This document shows positions 24,551 to 35,054 of a stretch of DNA of 64,000 bases, piece by piece; within the stretch, counting starts at the first letter, position 1, and each line of letters begins with the position of its first letter. The translations under genes were made by a program, and so were the position numbers. The notes under the pieces are model-generated. The model worked only from the letters and a program-made list of their open reading frames with translations. It did no database searches and had not been told where the DNA came from. Origin of the DNA: Agapanthus africanus (taxonomy: Eukaryota > Streptophyta > Magnoliopsida > Asparagales > Amaryllidaceae); contig JASDDO010000026.1 in the NCBI GenBank assembly GCA_030015575.1, positions 194,395,739 through 194,459,738 on the forward strand, read 5' to 3'.

Positions 24551-26711
24551 TGTAAGTGCACGGCGGCGCCCCGGCCGTCAATCCGACGCCGGAAACGCGG
24601 AAACGAAAAACTTTACAAACTAGTAAACCGGCACCACCGCGCACTTTTAACCCAGATCGTGCCATTAATCTAGTCCTAGCTAACTACAAGATGGGAAGAG
24701 AGATATACCGAGCGATTCGAGTCCTCCGGTCTTCTCGTCGTCGTCCCGATCTCCCGCGGAATGCCGGTCTCCACCTCCTCGCCGGAAGGGCACCACGTCG
24801 CCTGCTTCTTTTACGGGCTCCCACCTCTTGACCGAGGCAACTCGGGCACGAAGTTGGCGAGCTGCCGTGCCCAAGGTTTGCTGTAGGTTATTTGTAGAAC
24901 TCTTTGTCTCTTGGGGTTTGTATGGAGTTGCCATATGGTGGAGGAATGAAATGGACTTTTGGAGGAGGAGCTATATCATTTTTGCAAAGCCAAATGAGAG
25001 GATTTTTCCCACACCATAAATTTGGACAGCCCCATTCCTTGGCCGGCCTTGGCAAAGAGAGAGTGAGTCAAGAGAGTGAGTGGATCAAAAATATGAGTGA
25101 GGAAAAAGTCCAAAGGGGGGGGTATCTCATCATGCAAGAAAGAGAGAGAAAGGTAATGATGTGAAGAAATGATCACAAGTAAATCTAACACTCAAAACCA
25201 TCATCATGACTCTCCATCATCACACACAAAAATCAAGCCATGAAGAAGTCAAGAAGTCAATGGAGGCTAAACCATCATGAACAACAATATGCAAAAACAA
25301 CCCTCCAAAATGCTTATTTGCACAAATGCAAATAAACCCTCCTCCACCAATATTCGGCCAATGAAAGATACAAAGAAATATGGCCGAAACGGAAAACAGA
25401 CTGGCAACCCCAAAAACTGATCCCGTAATAAATTACAGGAAAATCCCGCTACTGTATATACATACCCGCATTTGTATTCCGACCGAATACAAATGCACTG
25501 AGACAAAATCTACACTGTGCAATACTAGGATCCGGCTTAAACCAAAGCCCGCTAGTATTTTCCGTCCGATCATGATCCGTGCAATACCGCACGTATCTGA
25601 TCGAACCCTGCCATATCTCCATACGGTCTCTACAGCGTTTCGCCCGAAACTTGAGTAACTGTGTGTGTGGTGGACTCTAAAGACTTGTCAGTACTATGGC
25701 TGTGGATTTAACCACTAGCACGTCATAGGTATTAGCCATATGTAACGGGCTACCAGCTATTGACCAAAAGGGACGTCGATGAGCGAACTCATCCTGACAC
25801 CCTACTGAGCCTGTCAGTGACAATATCCGTACAGTCCGGTCCGTTCGTCTATGAGCATCGCATGGTGGGCCTAGGGGGTTGGTAAAAGTCAGACCCCCAA
25901 AAGCGGTACAAGTCGTGTCGGAGTGTAGCCCAGAACACCCTGAGATACTACTGGAATACCTACCAGTAAATCTCCTGCCTCGGCCGAGGGCTTCGTGTAA
26001 TGGCTCTCCTAGACACAGCGCGACCTCACCCCCAATACCGGGAGAGACGAACCCCTGAAGATCCGCTCACTGCCTCCATGTGGCTCGGGACTGTACCCAA
26101 CTAAAACCTGTTTGCATGTCTCCTTTGAGCGTGGTAGGGTAGTAATCAAAGTACAGTGGGAACTCACACGAGACAAATGACAATCCTCAGGTCGATGAAC
26201 TAACCTGTACACATGTCACCAGGGAACTGCAATCTGACGTCTGGTATAATCCCAACTAGCAGGTTCCCGGCGAGTCCTGTCCGGTGTACTCATAACCCAA
26301 TAAGCACCTGTATATATCTTAGGTGAACTAACTGACACCAGTGGCTTGTGAGACCGGCCACCGCCCCTCGTCGGGGTCTCGACTGTATACACTAGTCTAC
26401 TCTGGAGAATCGATGCCTTATCTCGAAACACCCACGACCAGAGACCTTTTAAGGATGTGCTTATAGACTACCAGCTCCCACGTATATGATCGCCCTCATA
26501 CTGCTGGCAGTCAAGCAAGAATCCTAGGGGCTCTATCAACGTGTAATAGCGACCTGTAAGGTCACCTAAAGCAGTACATGATAATAAAGATAAACCAGAT
26601 AGCATACTATTATCTTGAGTAAGACTGTCCTACCGGGATAGGTCCTCCCTCAATCATTGCAATCACGTGCCTGTGATCCAATAATTGACTCTGAGGGCAC
26701 TATCTCCAACA
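24551..26711 (-). repeat. 5' LTR of the - strand copia element
   Basis: 2161 bp with ends TGTAAG...CCAACA, paired with 17232-19393. The two differ by scattered substitutions and single-base indels, for example one fewer base near 24762. Confidence 0.92.
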
Positions 26712-26716
26712 ATAGA

Positions 26717-27032
26717 ACCCTCTGGTCGATTTTTATTGCGTATATACTTCTTAAGTGTGTAGAGGTACCTAATGAAAATATGTTGAATAAATAAATACGG
26801 GCATACAGGACAACAATAAATTTATAAATTGCGCGAAACGAAAAATTACGCGTACCTCTCGACGGGATACATCCATCGATATTGTACCGGTCCGGCTAAC
26901 TTCGCCTCAGTTGCAAGATGAACCGTCAAGTGTATTATGATATCGAAGAATGACGGAGGAAAAATACGCTTAAACTTGCAAAGTATCAACGCAATAGAAT
27001 TTTCTAGTTTATCCAGCGTCACAACCTCCAGT
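26717..27032 (-). pseudogene. CACTA Tnp2 transposase, middle part with DUF4218
   Basis: This transposase segment is stranded between the two nested retrotransposons. Exon 26856-27032 encodes CKFKRIFPPSFFDIIIHL and AKLAGPVQYRWMYP, diagnostic of the DUF4218 domain of plant Tnp2. An 87-bp intron (26769-26855, GTACGC...TTAG) follows, and exon 26717-26768 continues in frame with YTLKKYIRNKNRPEGS. The copia target duplication falls within that second exon and the gypsy target duplication cuts the first exon. No stop is present in this piece. Confidence 0.85.
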
Positions 27033-27037
27033 GTTTT

Positions 27038-30000
27038 TGTCACGACCCGCAGGGTACGGAACGTGACTGGCACTTAGGTTACGAAACGTCTAAAGACGTC
27101 CGTAAAATAAGTAAGCCAAAGCCCAGAAACCAAAACCAAATAAGCAAAAGAGTAAAGAAAACCCAATCAATTGAAAGCGAGTTTATCAAATAAGTCATAT
27201 AAAACCTTTTTAAAAACAATACCAATTTTTCCGAAAATTTCGGCAGAGTCTCCTTTGTAAATACTGGCCCCCAAAATGGGTACAACAAGAATATATATGA
27301 ATCCAACAAATAAGGCATCCCCAAGCGGGAGCTAGCTCTTCGCCACAAGGCGGTCACAAATCCCACGCAATATAAAGCAACAACATGCGAAATAATCATA
27401 ATGAAGCATAAGAAAAACATCATGTCGACTCAAGTGAGCTCGACCCCAAAATACAGCATAAAAGTCCACAAACCTCACAGTCTCATCTCTAGGTCAATAT
27501 ACAATAATACTGGTAGAAACAGTAGATGGAGTACACTAGATACAAAGAATATACAAGGTGGTACAAAAATAATAACATAACCCACCTATGAGCAAAACCT
27601 CGAGTCCAGGCAAAAGAGGCAAAAGAAGCAAGCGCACCCGCCGCTACTGTACTGACGGAGCGGACCTGCAAAAGGCTATGGCACAACGGGGGTGAGTTGC
27701 CAACTCGTGAGTAATAAATAACATCTACACAGGCTATCGAATGCATGCACACAAGCATCCTAGCATCTAAATACAGGTAAGGCAGGACATAATGGCAAGT
27801 ATGTATGCAATATGGATATACTAGCAGGTATGAATGCAATGCGAATCAACTCGTGATCTGAATGTGTAAGTATAAGAAATCATGTTTTTCCCTTTAAGAA
27901 TGTCTTTTGAAATACCAGCACAATACCAATAGAATCAACAAGAACCTGTGTCCAGCATCGACACCTCAAAACTGTCTCAAATCTCATATCAATGTATCTC
28001 TGGCCTCAGCCGTCCGGCTGACCCATCTCAAATATCAATATCTCATCATCTAGCGGCCACGGTCGGTATCCTCTGGATATCCGCCGTCCCAAACAGTCAC
28101 CGGTAGGTAATCCGTCCCCTGCCAGGCTCAACGTCAACACCACATTCCTCTTGCCCCGGGGTACCTTACCGGGCCCACCATGTACCCGTGACGGTTCCTC
28201 CACTCCTCGACACGGATCTCGAAAACCACAGCAAACTCATGGTGGACGACACTTACATCACTAGAAAACCGCAATTTACATATTTTAAAAAAATATAATA
28301 AGTTTAGAAATTTTGCGGCTTTCCCCCGAAATCCAGAAATATCATAAAATCTCAAGAAATCCTCATAAGTGTATATGTCAATGGTGATGAATGCATATGG
28401 TATCAATAATTAAGCTACGATGTATGATTAATAGACTAGGCATGAACAAATAATATGATGAGGTACATGCACATGAATAGCAATCCTACGATTTCATTTT
28501 AAGGAATTAAAGGCAATAGCACAGGTTTAAGCATCAATTAGTAAAAGGTTTCAATTTAAAGGTTATCTAGTGTGGTGGCATGGCAATTACCAGGATGTGT
28601 ATGTAAGCATGAATAGTGCTCGTGCGGCATATAAAAACCCTGGCAATGGTGCAGGTGTCCTATAGAATGGTTTCGTATAGGTATGTCAATATAGGGCATG
28701 AATGTAGCAAATAATCATACAAGTATTACACCCCTAATTACTAACATTACTAAGAATCTTTTTAAGGTACTAAACTATCGGGCGACTTGCGCCATACAAC
28801 GATAGTCCCCCGTAGATGTTACATCTACTCACCGGAATCCCTAGCTAGCTGTGTCCAATCACCGCTTTCCCCTTTCGTGCCGCGTCTGACGTCTCCGCGA
28901 CCGAACCTGGAATTTATATCAATACCAAACATAAGGTTACATATCAAGAATGATGCGAAACCCAAACGAAAATACTAATGTTCACTACTAGGTACAACGT
29001 GCACAAGGTGCGCGGAACACACGCGAAAATCGCAAAAACTGCAAAAATCGCCGATTTGGTCGCCCGGCAAAACTAAAACCCGACTACTCAAAAATCCGCA
29101 CACACGCATCCTAAATGTCATAGGATACGCTAAAAATGTCATCAAGACATCGCAATTAATTCATCACAACATTTAGTAAAAACTAGTAAGCTAGAAAAGC
29201 AATTTGGTGCAACATCGACAATAGCGACAAAGTTATCACGGTCCAACACAACCATCCAATCCACACAACTAGTTAGCCACCAAAAACACAATTTTAACTT
29301 ATTTACCATGCTACAAAACCCACATTCCATACAAAAACCTCTTCTTGATTTTGGTAATTTGCAAACTTAATGAAAATTTCACACAAGTTTAACATAGATT
29401 AGCTTAATAAGAAGCCACTTAAGTAAAGTAACCTTAAAGATTGGTTTAGTAATTAACTAGATAGCTAATTAGCTTTAATTAACTAAATAATGGTTTCTAA
29501 AAACCCTAGTTTAACTCTAACCATAAACCTTTAAAAACTAGATTAGAAACTAACACTAAATTAACACTAGATTTTAGCCCAATTAGCAATTTAACCACTT
29601 AGATTAAGCTAACAAAATAACTAGATAACAAAATAGCTTAATTAATCTCTTAATGGTGATCTAAACCCTAAATTAATTTCAAACCACAAACTTTAAAAAA
29701 ACTAGTATGCAATTAACACTAAAATTAACACTAAAACAATTTTCAAAGTTCAATTAGCACACTTTAAACTACAATTTAACCATTTGATTAGAAATTATAC
29801 CTCAAAAGATCAATCCCTATGTTGCTAAAACCTCCCAAGATGCCATCTTTCTCCAAGATTTGAACCAATTTGGGTTTGAGAAGAGAGGGAATAAGGTTTT
29901 GTGTTGAAAAAGCGAAGGATTTGTTGATTTTTATTGAATTTTGATGCAATTTTTTGAAGAAAAAGAGAGAAAAAAAGAAGGAAAATAATGGAAATGGGGG

Positions 30001-30675
30001 GGGGAGCAGGTCTCGGCCAGGAGAGGGAGAGGGGAGTGGAAAGTGAGGAATTGGAGTTGGAAAGACTAAAGTCAAAGCTCTCACATGCACTCAAAACCCA
30101 TACCTACATTACTATATTTTAATCCTAACCAAAACAATTCATTCACAAAAGATAAAGTCAAAGTGAGGCAATCAAAATTCTGGACCTGATCATGGTGGGG
30201 CCGGCCTAGGGCTGAGGGAAGAGAGAGAGGGGTTTACAAAAGAAGTTTTATGCAAAAAGACCCCCTACAAGTCCAAAATTGCAAGTTTTAGCTTAAAATT
30301 CAATAAATTCGTTTCCTATAATAAAAATTAGTTAAAAATCAAAATAAAATACTAAAAATTTATGTTACAACTAGATTTTAATTATCATAATTTTAAAGAT
30401 TAAAATTAGCCCGGAAAAATTTGTATTTATCTCTAAATTAATGTATTTTCTTACCGGCTTAAAATAATATTAAAAAATTGAAAAATTAGGGAAAATTTTT
30501 AAACGACCAGAATTTCATAATTAACTCATTAGCTACTAAAAACAAGCAATTACCTATCCATTTTAGGTATAATTAGCCCTAAACTGCATAATAACAAAAA
30601 AGACGGTTTTCGGAAAAATACCGAATTTTCACCGATTTTCAGGAAAACACCAAAACGACTTTTTAAGACGCTACA
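27038..30675 (-). repeat. 3' LTR of the gypsy element
   Basis: 3638 bp, TGTCACGACC...CGCTACA on the + strand. Near 28550 it retains 14 bp ('tttcaatttaaagg') that are missing from the partner. The loss lies between short repeats AAAGGTT. Confidence 0.95.
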
Positions 30676-33573
30676 ATCTTCCCCCCTTAAAGAAATTCGG
30701 TCCCCGAATTTAAAAATATAGCTACGCGTACCTTCAAAGAGATGGGGATATTTCTTCATCATCTCGCCCTCGGTCTTCCAGGTAACCTCCTCGCTGCTCG
30801 GGCTGCGCCAAAGGACCTTGACGGTTGGTATAATCTTCGACCTCAACTTCTTCACCTGCCGATCCAAGATGGCCACCGGCTGCTCTGCAAAAGAAAGGTC
30901 GCGCTCTAGCTGGACTGTCGGGTGCTGAATCGCATGCGAAGGGTCGTGAAGGTACTTGCGGAGCATCGAAACATGGAAGACGGGGTGAACATCGTGAAAG
31001 CTGGGTGGAAGGGCCAAACGATATGCAACAGCGCCGACACGCTCGAGGATATCGAAGGGACCTACGAATCTAGGGCTAAGCTTTCCTTTTCGCCCAAATC
31101 GCATCACGCCCTTCACCGGAGAGACCCTCAGAAAAACATGATCGCCAACTCCGAACTCTAGTCTGCGACGGCGCCTGTCTGCATACGATTTCTGCCTACT
31201 CTGAGCCGCTCTCATCCGGTCTCGAATCAACTGTATCTTCGCTGTCGTCTCCTCAACAAGCTGCGGCCCCAAAATACTGCTCTCGCTGAGCTCTGTCCAA
31301 CAGACGGGCGATCTGCATCTCCTCCCATACAATGCCTCGAAAGGTGCCATCTGAATAGTATCCTGGAAGCTGCTGTTGTAGGAGAACTCCACTAGAGGTA
31401 AATGACGATCCCAGCTACCACCGAAGTCTAAAACGCACGCTCTGAGCATGTCCTCGAGAGTCTGAATGGTCCGCTCTGACTGTCCGTCGGTCTGCGGATG
31501 AAACGCTGTGCTGAAGCTCAAACGAGTGCCCAAAGCCTCCTGAAGTCTCTGCCAAAGTTGGCTGGTGAACTGAGTGCCTCGATCTGACACGATACAAGTC
31601 GGTACGCCATGTAGTCGCACGATCTCGTCAATATAGAGCTGAGCATACTGAGCGAAGCTGAAAGTCGTCTTCACTGGCAGGAAGTGAGCCGCTTTCGTCA
31701 ATCTATCCACGATCACCCAGATGGAGTCGTACCCTCGACTGGTCCTGGGTAGACCCACAACGAAGTCCATCGAAATCTGCTCCCATTTCCACTCCGGAAT
31801 GGGTAACGGCTGTAGCTCTCCTGCGGGCCTCTGGTGCTCGGCCTTGACTTGCTGACAAGTCAGGCATCTCGAAACGAACTCCGCAATGTCCCTCTTCATC
31901 CCGTCCCACCAGTAGGTCTCTCTCATATCATGGTACATCTTGGTGGAACCGGGGTGGACACTATACACTGATCGGTGTGCCTCCTCAAGAATGTCGCGCC
32001 GCAATCCATCAGCATCTGGTACGCACAGTCTAGATCCATATCGTAAAATCCCCTGATCGTCAACCACGAACTCGGAAAATCTGCCATGTCCCATCTGTGC
32101 CATGATCTTTGAGCAACGGTCGTCACTGCGCTGTGCCTCATATATACGGTCAAGCAACTGTGGGCGTGCACGAACATGCGCGAGCTGTCCTCCTGTCTGA
32201 GTGAACTCGAACTCAACTCGGCTGTCGCATAACATCTGCCAATCTGCTGACGACTGCCTCTGCACTGCGCGCAAAAAGGATAGACTACCCCCGGGCCTCC
32301 TACTCAACGCATCTGCCACCACATTCGCCTTGCCTGGGTGATATAAGATCTCGCAGTCGTAGTCTTTCACCAACTCCATCCAACAACGCTGTCTGAGGTT
32401 CAGGTCTCGCTGCTGAAATATGTACTTTAAGCTCTTGTGATCGGTGAATATCTGACACGACTCGCCGTATAGGTAATGTCGCCAAATCTTCAGTGCAAAG
32501 ACCACGGCAGCCATCTCCAAATCATGAGTGGGGTAGTTCTGTTCATGCTTCTTCAACTGCCGAGAAGCATAAGCGATCACCCGGCCATGCTGCATCAATA
32601 CGCATCCTAATCCCACTCGCGAAGCATCACAGTAGACAATAAATCCGCCTGATCCCGAAGGCAAAGATAATACCGGCGCCGTAGTCAGACAAGTCCGTAG
32701 CTGCTGAAAACTGCGCTCGCACTCCTCTGTCCAGACGAAAGGAACTCCCTTCCGGGTCAAACCGGTCAACGGTGCAGCTATACGGGAGAAGTCCTGAACA
32801 AAACGCCTGTAGTAGCCCGCCAGGCCTAGAAAACTACGGATCTCTGTAACCGATGTAGGTCGGGGCCACTGCTGAACAGCCTCAATCTTCTTCGGGTCCA
32901 CACATATGCCGTCTCTCGTAACCACGTGACCCAAGAATCCGATGCTGTCCAGCCAGAATGCACACTTGGAGAACTTTGCGAACAGCTGGTGCTCCCTCAG
33001 AGTCTGTAACGTAATCCGCAAGTGCTGCTCGTGCTCCTCTCTGCTCCGGGAGTACACCAAGATATCGTCGATAAACACGATGATGAACAAGTCAAGATAC
33101 GGCCTGAATGTACGGTTCATCAAATCCATGAATGCTGCTGGGGCGTTGGTGAGTCCGAACGACATCACCAAAAACTCGTAGTGGCCGTAGCGCGTGCGGA
33201 AAGCTGTCCTCGGTATATCCTCTTGTCGAACTCGCAGCTGATGGTATCCTGATCGCAAGTCGATCCTCGAAAAATACCCCGCACCCTGAAGCTGGTCAAA
33301 CAGATCATCAATGCGCGGCAACGGATATCTGTTCCGCACGGTAACTTTGTTCAGCTGGCGGTAGTCGATGCATAAGCGCAAACTTCCATCCTTCTTCTTG
33401 ACAAACAGGACCGGAGCACCCCACAGAGAAACACTAGGTCGAATAAGCCCCTTATCTAACAAATCCTGCAACTGATCCTTCAGCTCTCGAAGCTCTGCCG
33501 GGGCCATCCGATAAGGCGGTATAGAAATAGGCCCCGAGCCGGGAATCAAATCGATGCAGAACTCAACGTCGCG
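30550..33573 (-). CDS. Ty3/gypsy pol: reverse transcriptase, RNase H, integrase, chromodomain-like tail
   Basis: A frame of about 1000 codons continues directly from the TAG that ends gag-protease, with no initiating ATG at the junction. Reverse transcriptase (residues ~1-250) has the active site [10 protein letters not shown]. RNase H (~300-420) starts [10 protein letters not shown] and includes FTDHKSLKY. Integrase has an HHCC zinc finger ([10 protein letters not shown]...CLTCQQVK) and the DDE triad in [15 protein letters not shown] and GQSERTIQ. The C-terminus ends in [13 protein letters not shown] and [12 protein letters not shown], a chromodomain-like segment. The polymerase copies element RNA and the integrase inserts the cDNA. 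The frame stays open through the polypurine tract and 126 bases into the LTR. No lesion is visible in the enzymatic domains. Confidence 0.93.
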   Translation of the reverse strand, partial: RDVEFCIDLIPGSGPISIPPYRMAPAELRELKDQLQDLLDKGLIRPSVSLWGAPVLFVKKKDGSLRLCIDYRQLNKVTVRNRYPLPRIDDLFDQLQGAGYFSRIDLRSGYHQLRVRQEDIPRTAFRTRYGHYEFLVMSFGLTNAPAAFMDLMNRTFRPYLDLFIIVFIDDILVYSRSREEHEQHLRITLQTLREHQLFAKFSKCAFWLDSIGFLGHVVTRDGICVDPKKIEAVQQWPRPTSVTEIRSFLGLAGYYRRFVQDFSRIAAPLTGLTRKGVPFVWTEECERSFQQLRTCLTTAPVLSLPSGSGGFIVYCDASRVGLGCVLMQHGRVIAYASRQLKKHEQNYPTHDLEMAAVVFALKIWRHYLYGESCQIFTDHKSLKYIFQQRDLNLRQRCWMELVKDYDCEILYHPGKANVVADALSRRPGGSLSFLRAVQRQSSADWQMLCDSRVEFEFTQTGGQLAHVRARPQLLDRIYEAQRSDDRCSKIMAQMGHGRFSEFVVDDQGILRYGSRLCVPDADGLRRDILEEAHRSVYSVHPGSTKMYHDMRETYWWDGMKRDIAEFVSRCLTCQQVKAEHQRPAGELQPLPIPEWKWEQISMDFVVGLPRTSRGYDSIWVIVDRLTKAAHFLPVKTTFSFAQYAQLYIDEIVRLHGVPTCIVSDRGTQFTSQLWQRLQEALGTRLSFSTAFHPQTDGQSERTIQTLEDMLRACVLDFGGSWDRHLPLVEFSYNSSFQDTIQMAPFEALYGRRCRSPVCWTELSESSILGPQLVEETTAKIQLIRDRMRAAQSRQKSYADRRRRRLEFGVGDHVFLRVSPVKGVMRFGRKGKLSPRFVGPFDILERVGAVAYRLALPPSFHDVHPVFHVSMLRKYLHDPSHAIQHPTVQLERDLSFAEQPVAILDRQVKKLRSKIIPTVKVLWRSPSSEEVTWKTEGEMMKKYPHLFEGTRSYIFKFGDRISLRGEDCSVLKSRFGVFLKIGENSVFFRKPSFLLLCSLGLIIPKMDR
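30676..30690 (-). other. Polypurine tract of the gypsy element
   Basis: On the - strand TTAAGGGGGGAAGAT lies directly before the 3' LTR, marking plus-strand priming. The pol frame runs through it. Confidence 0.9.
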
Positions 33574-34818
33574 CTAAGGTGGTAGCCCAGGTAGCTCATC
33601 AGGGAAAACATCAGGGAACTCACAAACAACCGGGACCCGGTCCAACGGAACCTCTGCAGCTCGAGTATCACAAACATACGCTAAGAATCCCTGACATCCC
33701 TTCTGCAAGAGCTGACCAGCGCGAAGAGACGAAATCAAGCTGGGAAGGGTGACACTGCGGTCTCCCTGAATAACAAGGACTGGCTCTCCCGGAAAGCTAA
33801 ATATGACTGCCTTCTCATGGCAGTCCACCGAAGCATAACGAGTGGCTAGCCAATCCATGCCCAGAAGCACATCAAAGTCCAACATATCGAGGAGAATCAA
33901 ATCAACCAATGACTCCCTCTCCCCGATACGAATGGAACACAATCGAAAAACAAAACAAGCGACAAACGACTCGCCTACCGGGGTAATAACAACAAGCGGC
34001 TGATCTAACGACGACGACTCACGGCCCAACATCGGTGCAAAGTGTGTAGAGACGTACGAATGTGTGGAACCTGGGTCAAATAATACCCGTGCGTCGAAAG
34101 AACATACGGATAAGGTACCTGTCACAACGGTATTGGATGCCTGCGCATCCTGCAGTGTCAAGGCAAATACTCGGGCCTGACCTCCACCGATAGCGGGCTG
34201 ACCTCGACCTCGGCCTCTGCCTCCTCGTCCTCTCTGAATCGGACCGCCGCGTCCACGGCCTCTGGGTGCACCTAACTGGCGTGGAGCATCGCCGGTAGTA
34301 GGAAGTAGGGCTCTCTGAGGAGGGGGTGGTGATGGTGGTAGGGTCACATGTGGAACTGTCGCCGCTCCCTGTCGTCTCGCCGGACAGTCTCTGTTACGAT
34401 GATGCAGGCTACCACACCAAAAACATCCTAACCATGGCTGCTGATCGTATGGGTGAAGGCGATATAACTGGCCCCTAAAGAATCCACCACGGCCTCTGCG
34501 AACCCTCCTAGGTGCTAACATATCAGTGCGAATCCGACTCGGTCTCGAAACGACCGCAGGGGGAGTAATATCCGATCTCTGTGCTCGATTGACCTCTACT
34601 AACGATTCCACCATCTGTCGTAACTCCTGCATGCCTCCCATCATCTGTCGCAGCTCCTCCATACCAGACTCAAGCCTGTCCATGCGACCTGGGGAATGCG
34701 GATCAGTCTGTCCCTGAGGCATAGGTATACCACCCTGCTCAGTCCTCGTCTCGGACGAGCCAGCTCGAATCTCGTCTCGGGCGGCAGCCTTCTGTGCTCT
34801 GGTAGCCTTCGGCGGCAT
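33574..34818 (-). CDS. Ty3/gypsy gag-protease lacking the capsid domain
   Basis: 414 codons from an ATG 220 bp after the PBS. Residues 46-80 form a Met/Leu/Glu-rich coiled-coil-like stretch. A CCHC zinc knuckle (CFWCGSLHHRNRDC) lies at 132-145, then an Arg/Gly-rich region with RGRGRGG repeats. The aspartic protease carries F-D-P-G-S-T-H-S and LLGMDWL. Family members normally have about 200 further residues of capsid between the N-terminal region and the knuckle. No such domain is present, and the remaining frame is intact. The frame stops at TAG (33574-33576) and continues as pol in the same phase. Nucleic-acid binding is likely retained, but particle assembly is not expected from this protein alone. 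Confidence 0.85.
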   Translation of the reverse strand: MPPKATRAQKAAARDEIRAGSSETRTEQGGIPMPQGQTDPHSPGRMDRLESGMEELRQMMGGMQELRQMVESLVEVNRAQRSDITPPAVVSRPSRIRTDMLAPRRVRRGRGGFFRGQLYRLHPYDQQPWLGCFWCGSLHHRNRDCPARRQGAATVPHVTLPPSPPPPQRALLPTTGDAPRQLGAPRGRGRGGPIQRGRGGRGRGRGQPAIGGGQARVFALTLQDAQASNTVVTGTLSVCSFDARVLFDPGSTHSYVSTHFAPMLGRESSSLDQPLVVITPVGESFVACFVFRLCSIRIGERESLVDLILLDMLDFDVLLGMDWLATRYASVDCHEKAVIFSFPGEPVLVIQGDRSVTLPSLISSLRAGQLLQKGCQGFLAYVCDTRAAEVPLDRVPVVCEFPDVFPDELPGLPP

Positions 34819-35037
34819 AGTAGCTGTTATAGGAAAACGGATAGTAAGAACAGTGCAATAGGATCATAGGATACACGGAATTGAAGAAGGAATTTTCAAG
34901 CAAGTATATCCTAAAGTCACTTAGGCGGAGTACCGTATCGCAAGTATGCCGCGGACATACGCACGCTACGTTACCCTGCTTAAGTCACTTACTCCATCTA
35001 CCAAGGGTCATCCTACACTCAAAAAGGTAAAACCTAT

Positions 35038-35050
35038 CGCTCTGATACCA
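35038..35050 (-). other. Primer-binding site for initiator tRNA-Met
   Basis: On the - strand this reads TGGTATCAGAGCG, four bases after the 5' LTR end. Confidence 0.9.
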
Positions 35051-35054
35051 ACTT

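Larger units (their letters stand above)
17232..26711 (-). mobile_element. Complete Ty1/copia LTR retrotransposon nested in the CACTA transposase gene
   Basis: It is bounded by LTRs 17232-19393 and 24551-26711 and flanked by ATAGA at 17227-17231 and 26712-26716. This is a perfect 5-bp target duplication. The PBS lies beside the right LTR and the polypurine tract beside the left LTR, so it runs on the - strand. The 5.1-kb interior has no intact open frame. Remnants show the copia order, with reverse transcriptase (YLDD at 20308-20319) and RNase H (ADPLTEAIS, 19517-19545) nearest the 3' LTR. The LTR pair is nearly identical by eye while the coding is dead, which suggests a non-autonomous family. 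Confidence 0.92.

Noticed and set aside
27079-29330. Open frames repeated in both gypsy LTRs (for example 27079-27423 and 35096-35440)
   Set aside because: Duplication reflects the LTR pair, not gene conservation. They lack domains and start within LTR sequence.
30922-33252. + strand open frames across the gypsy pol region
   Set aside because: They are antisense shadows of the pol frame.
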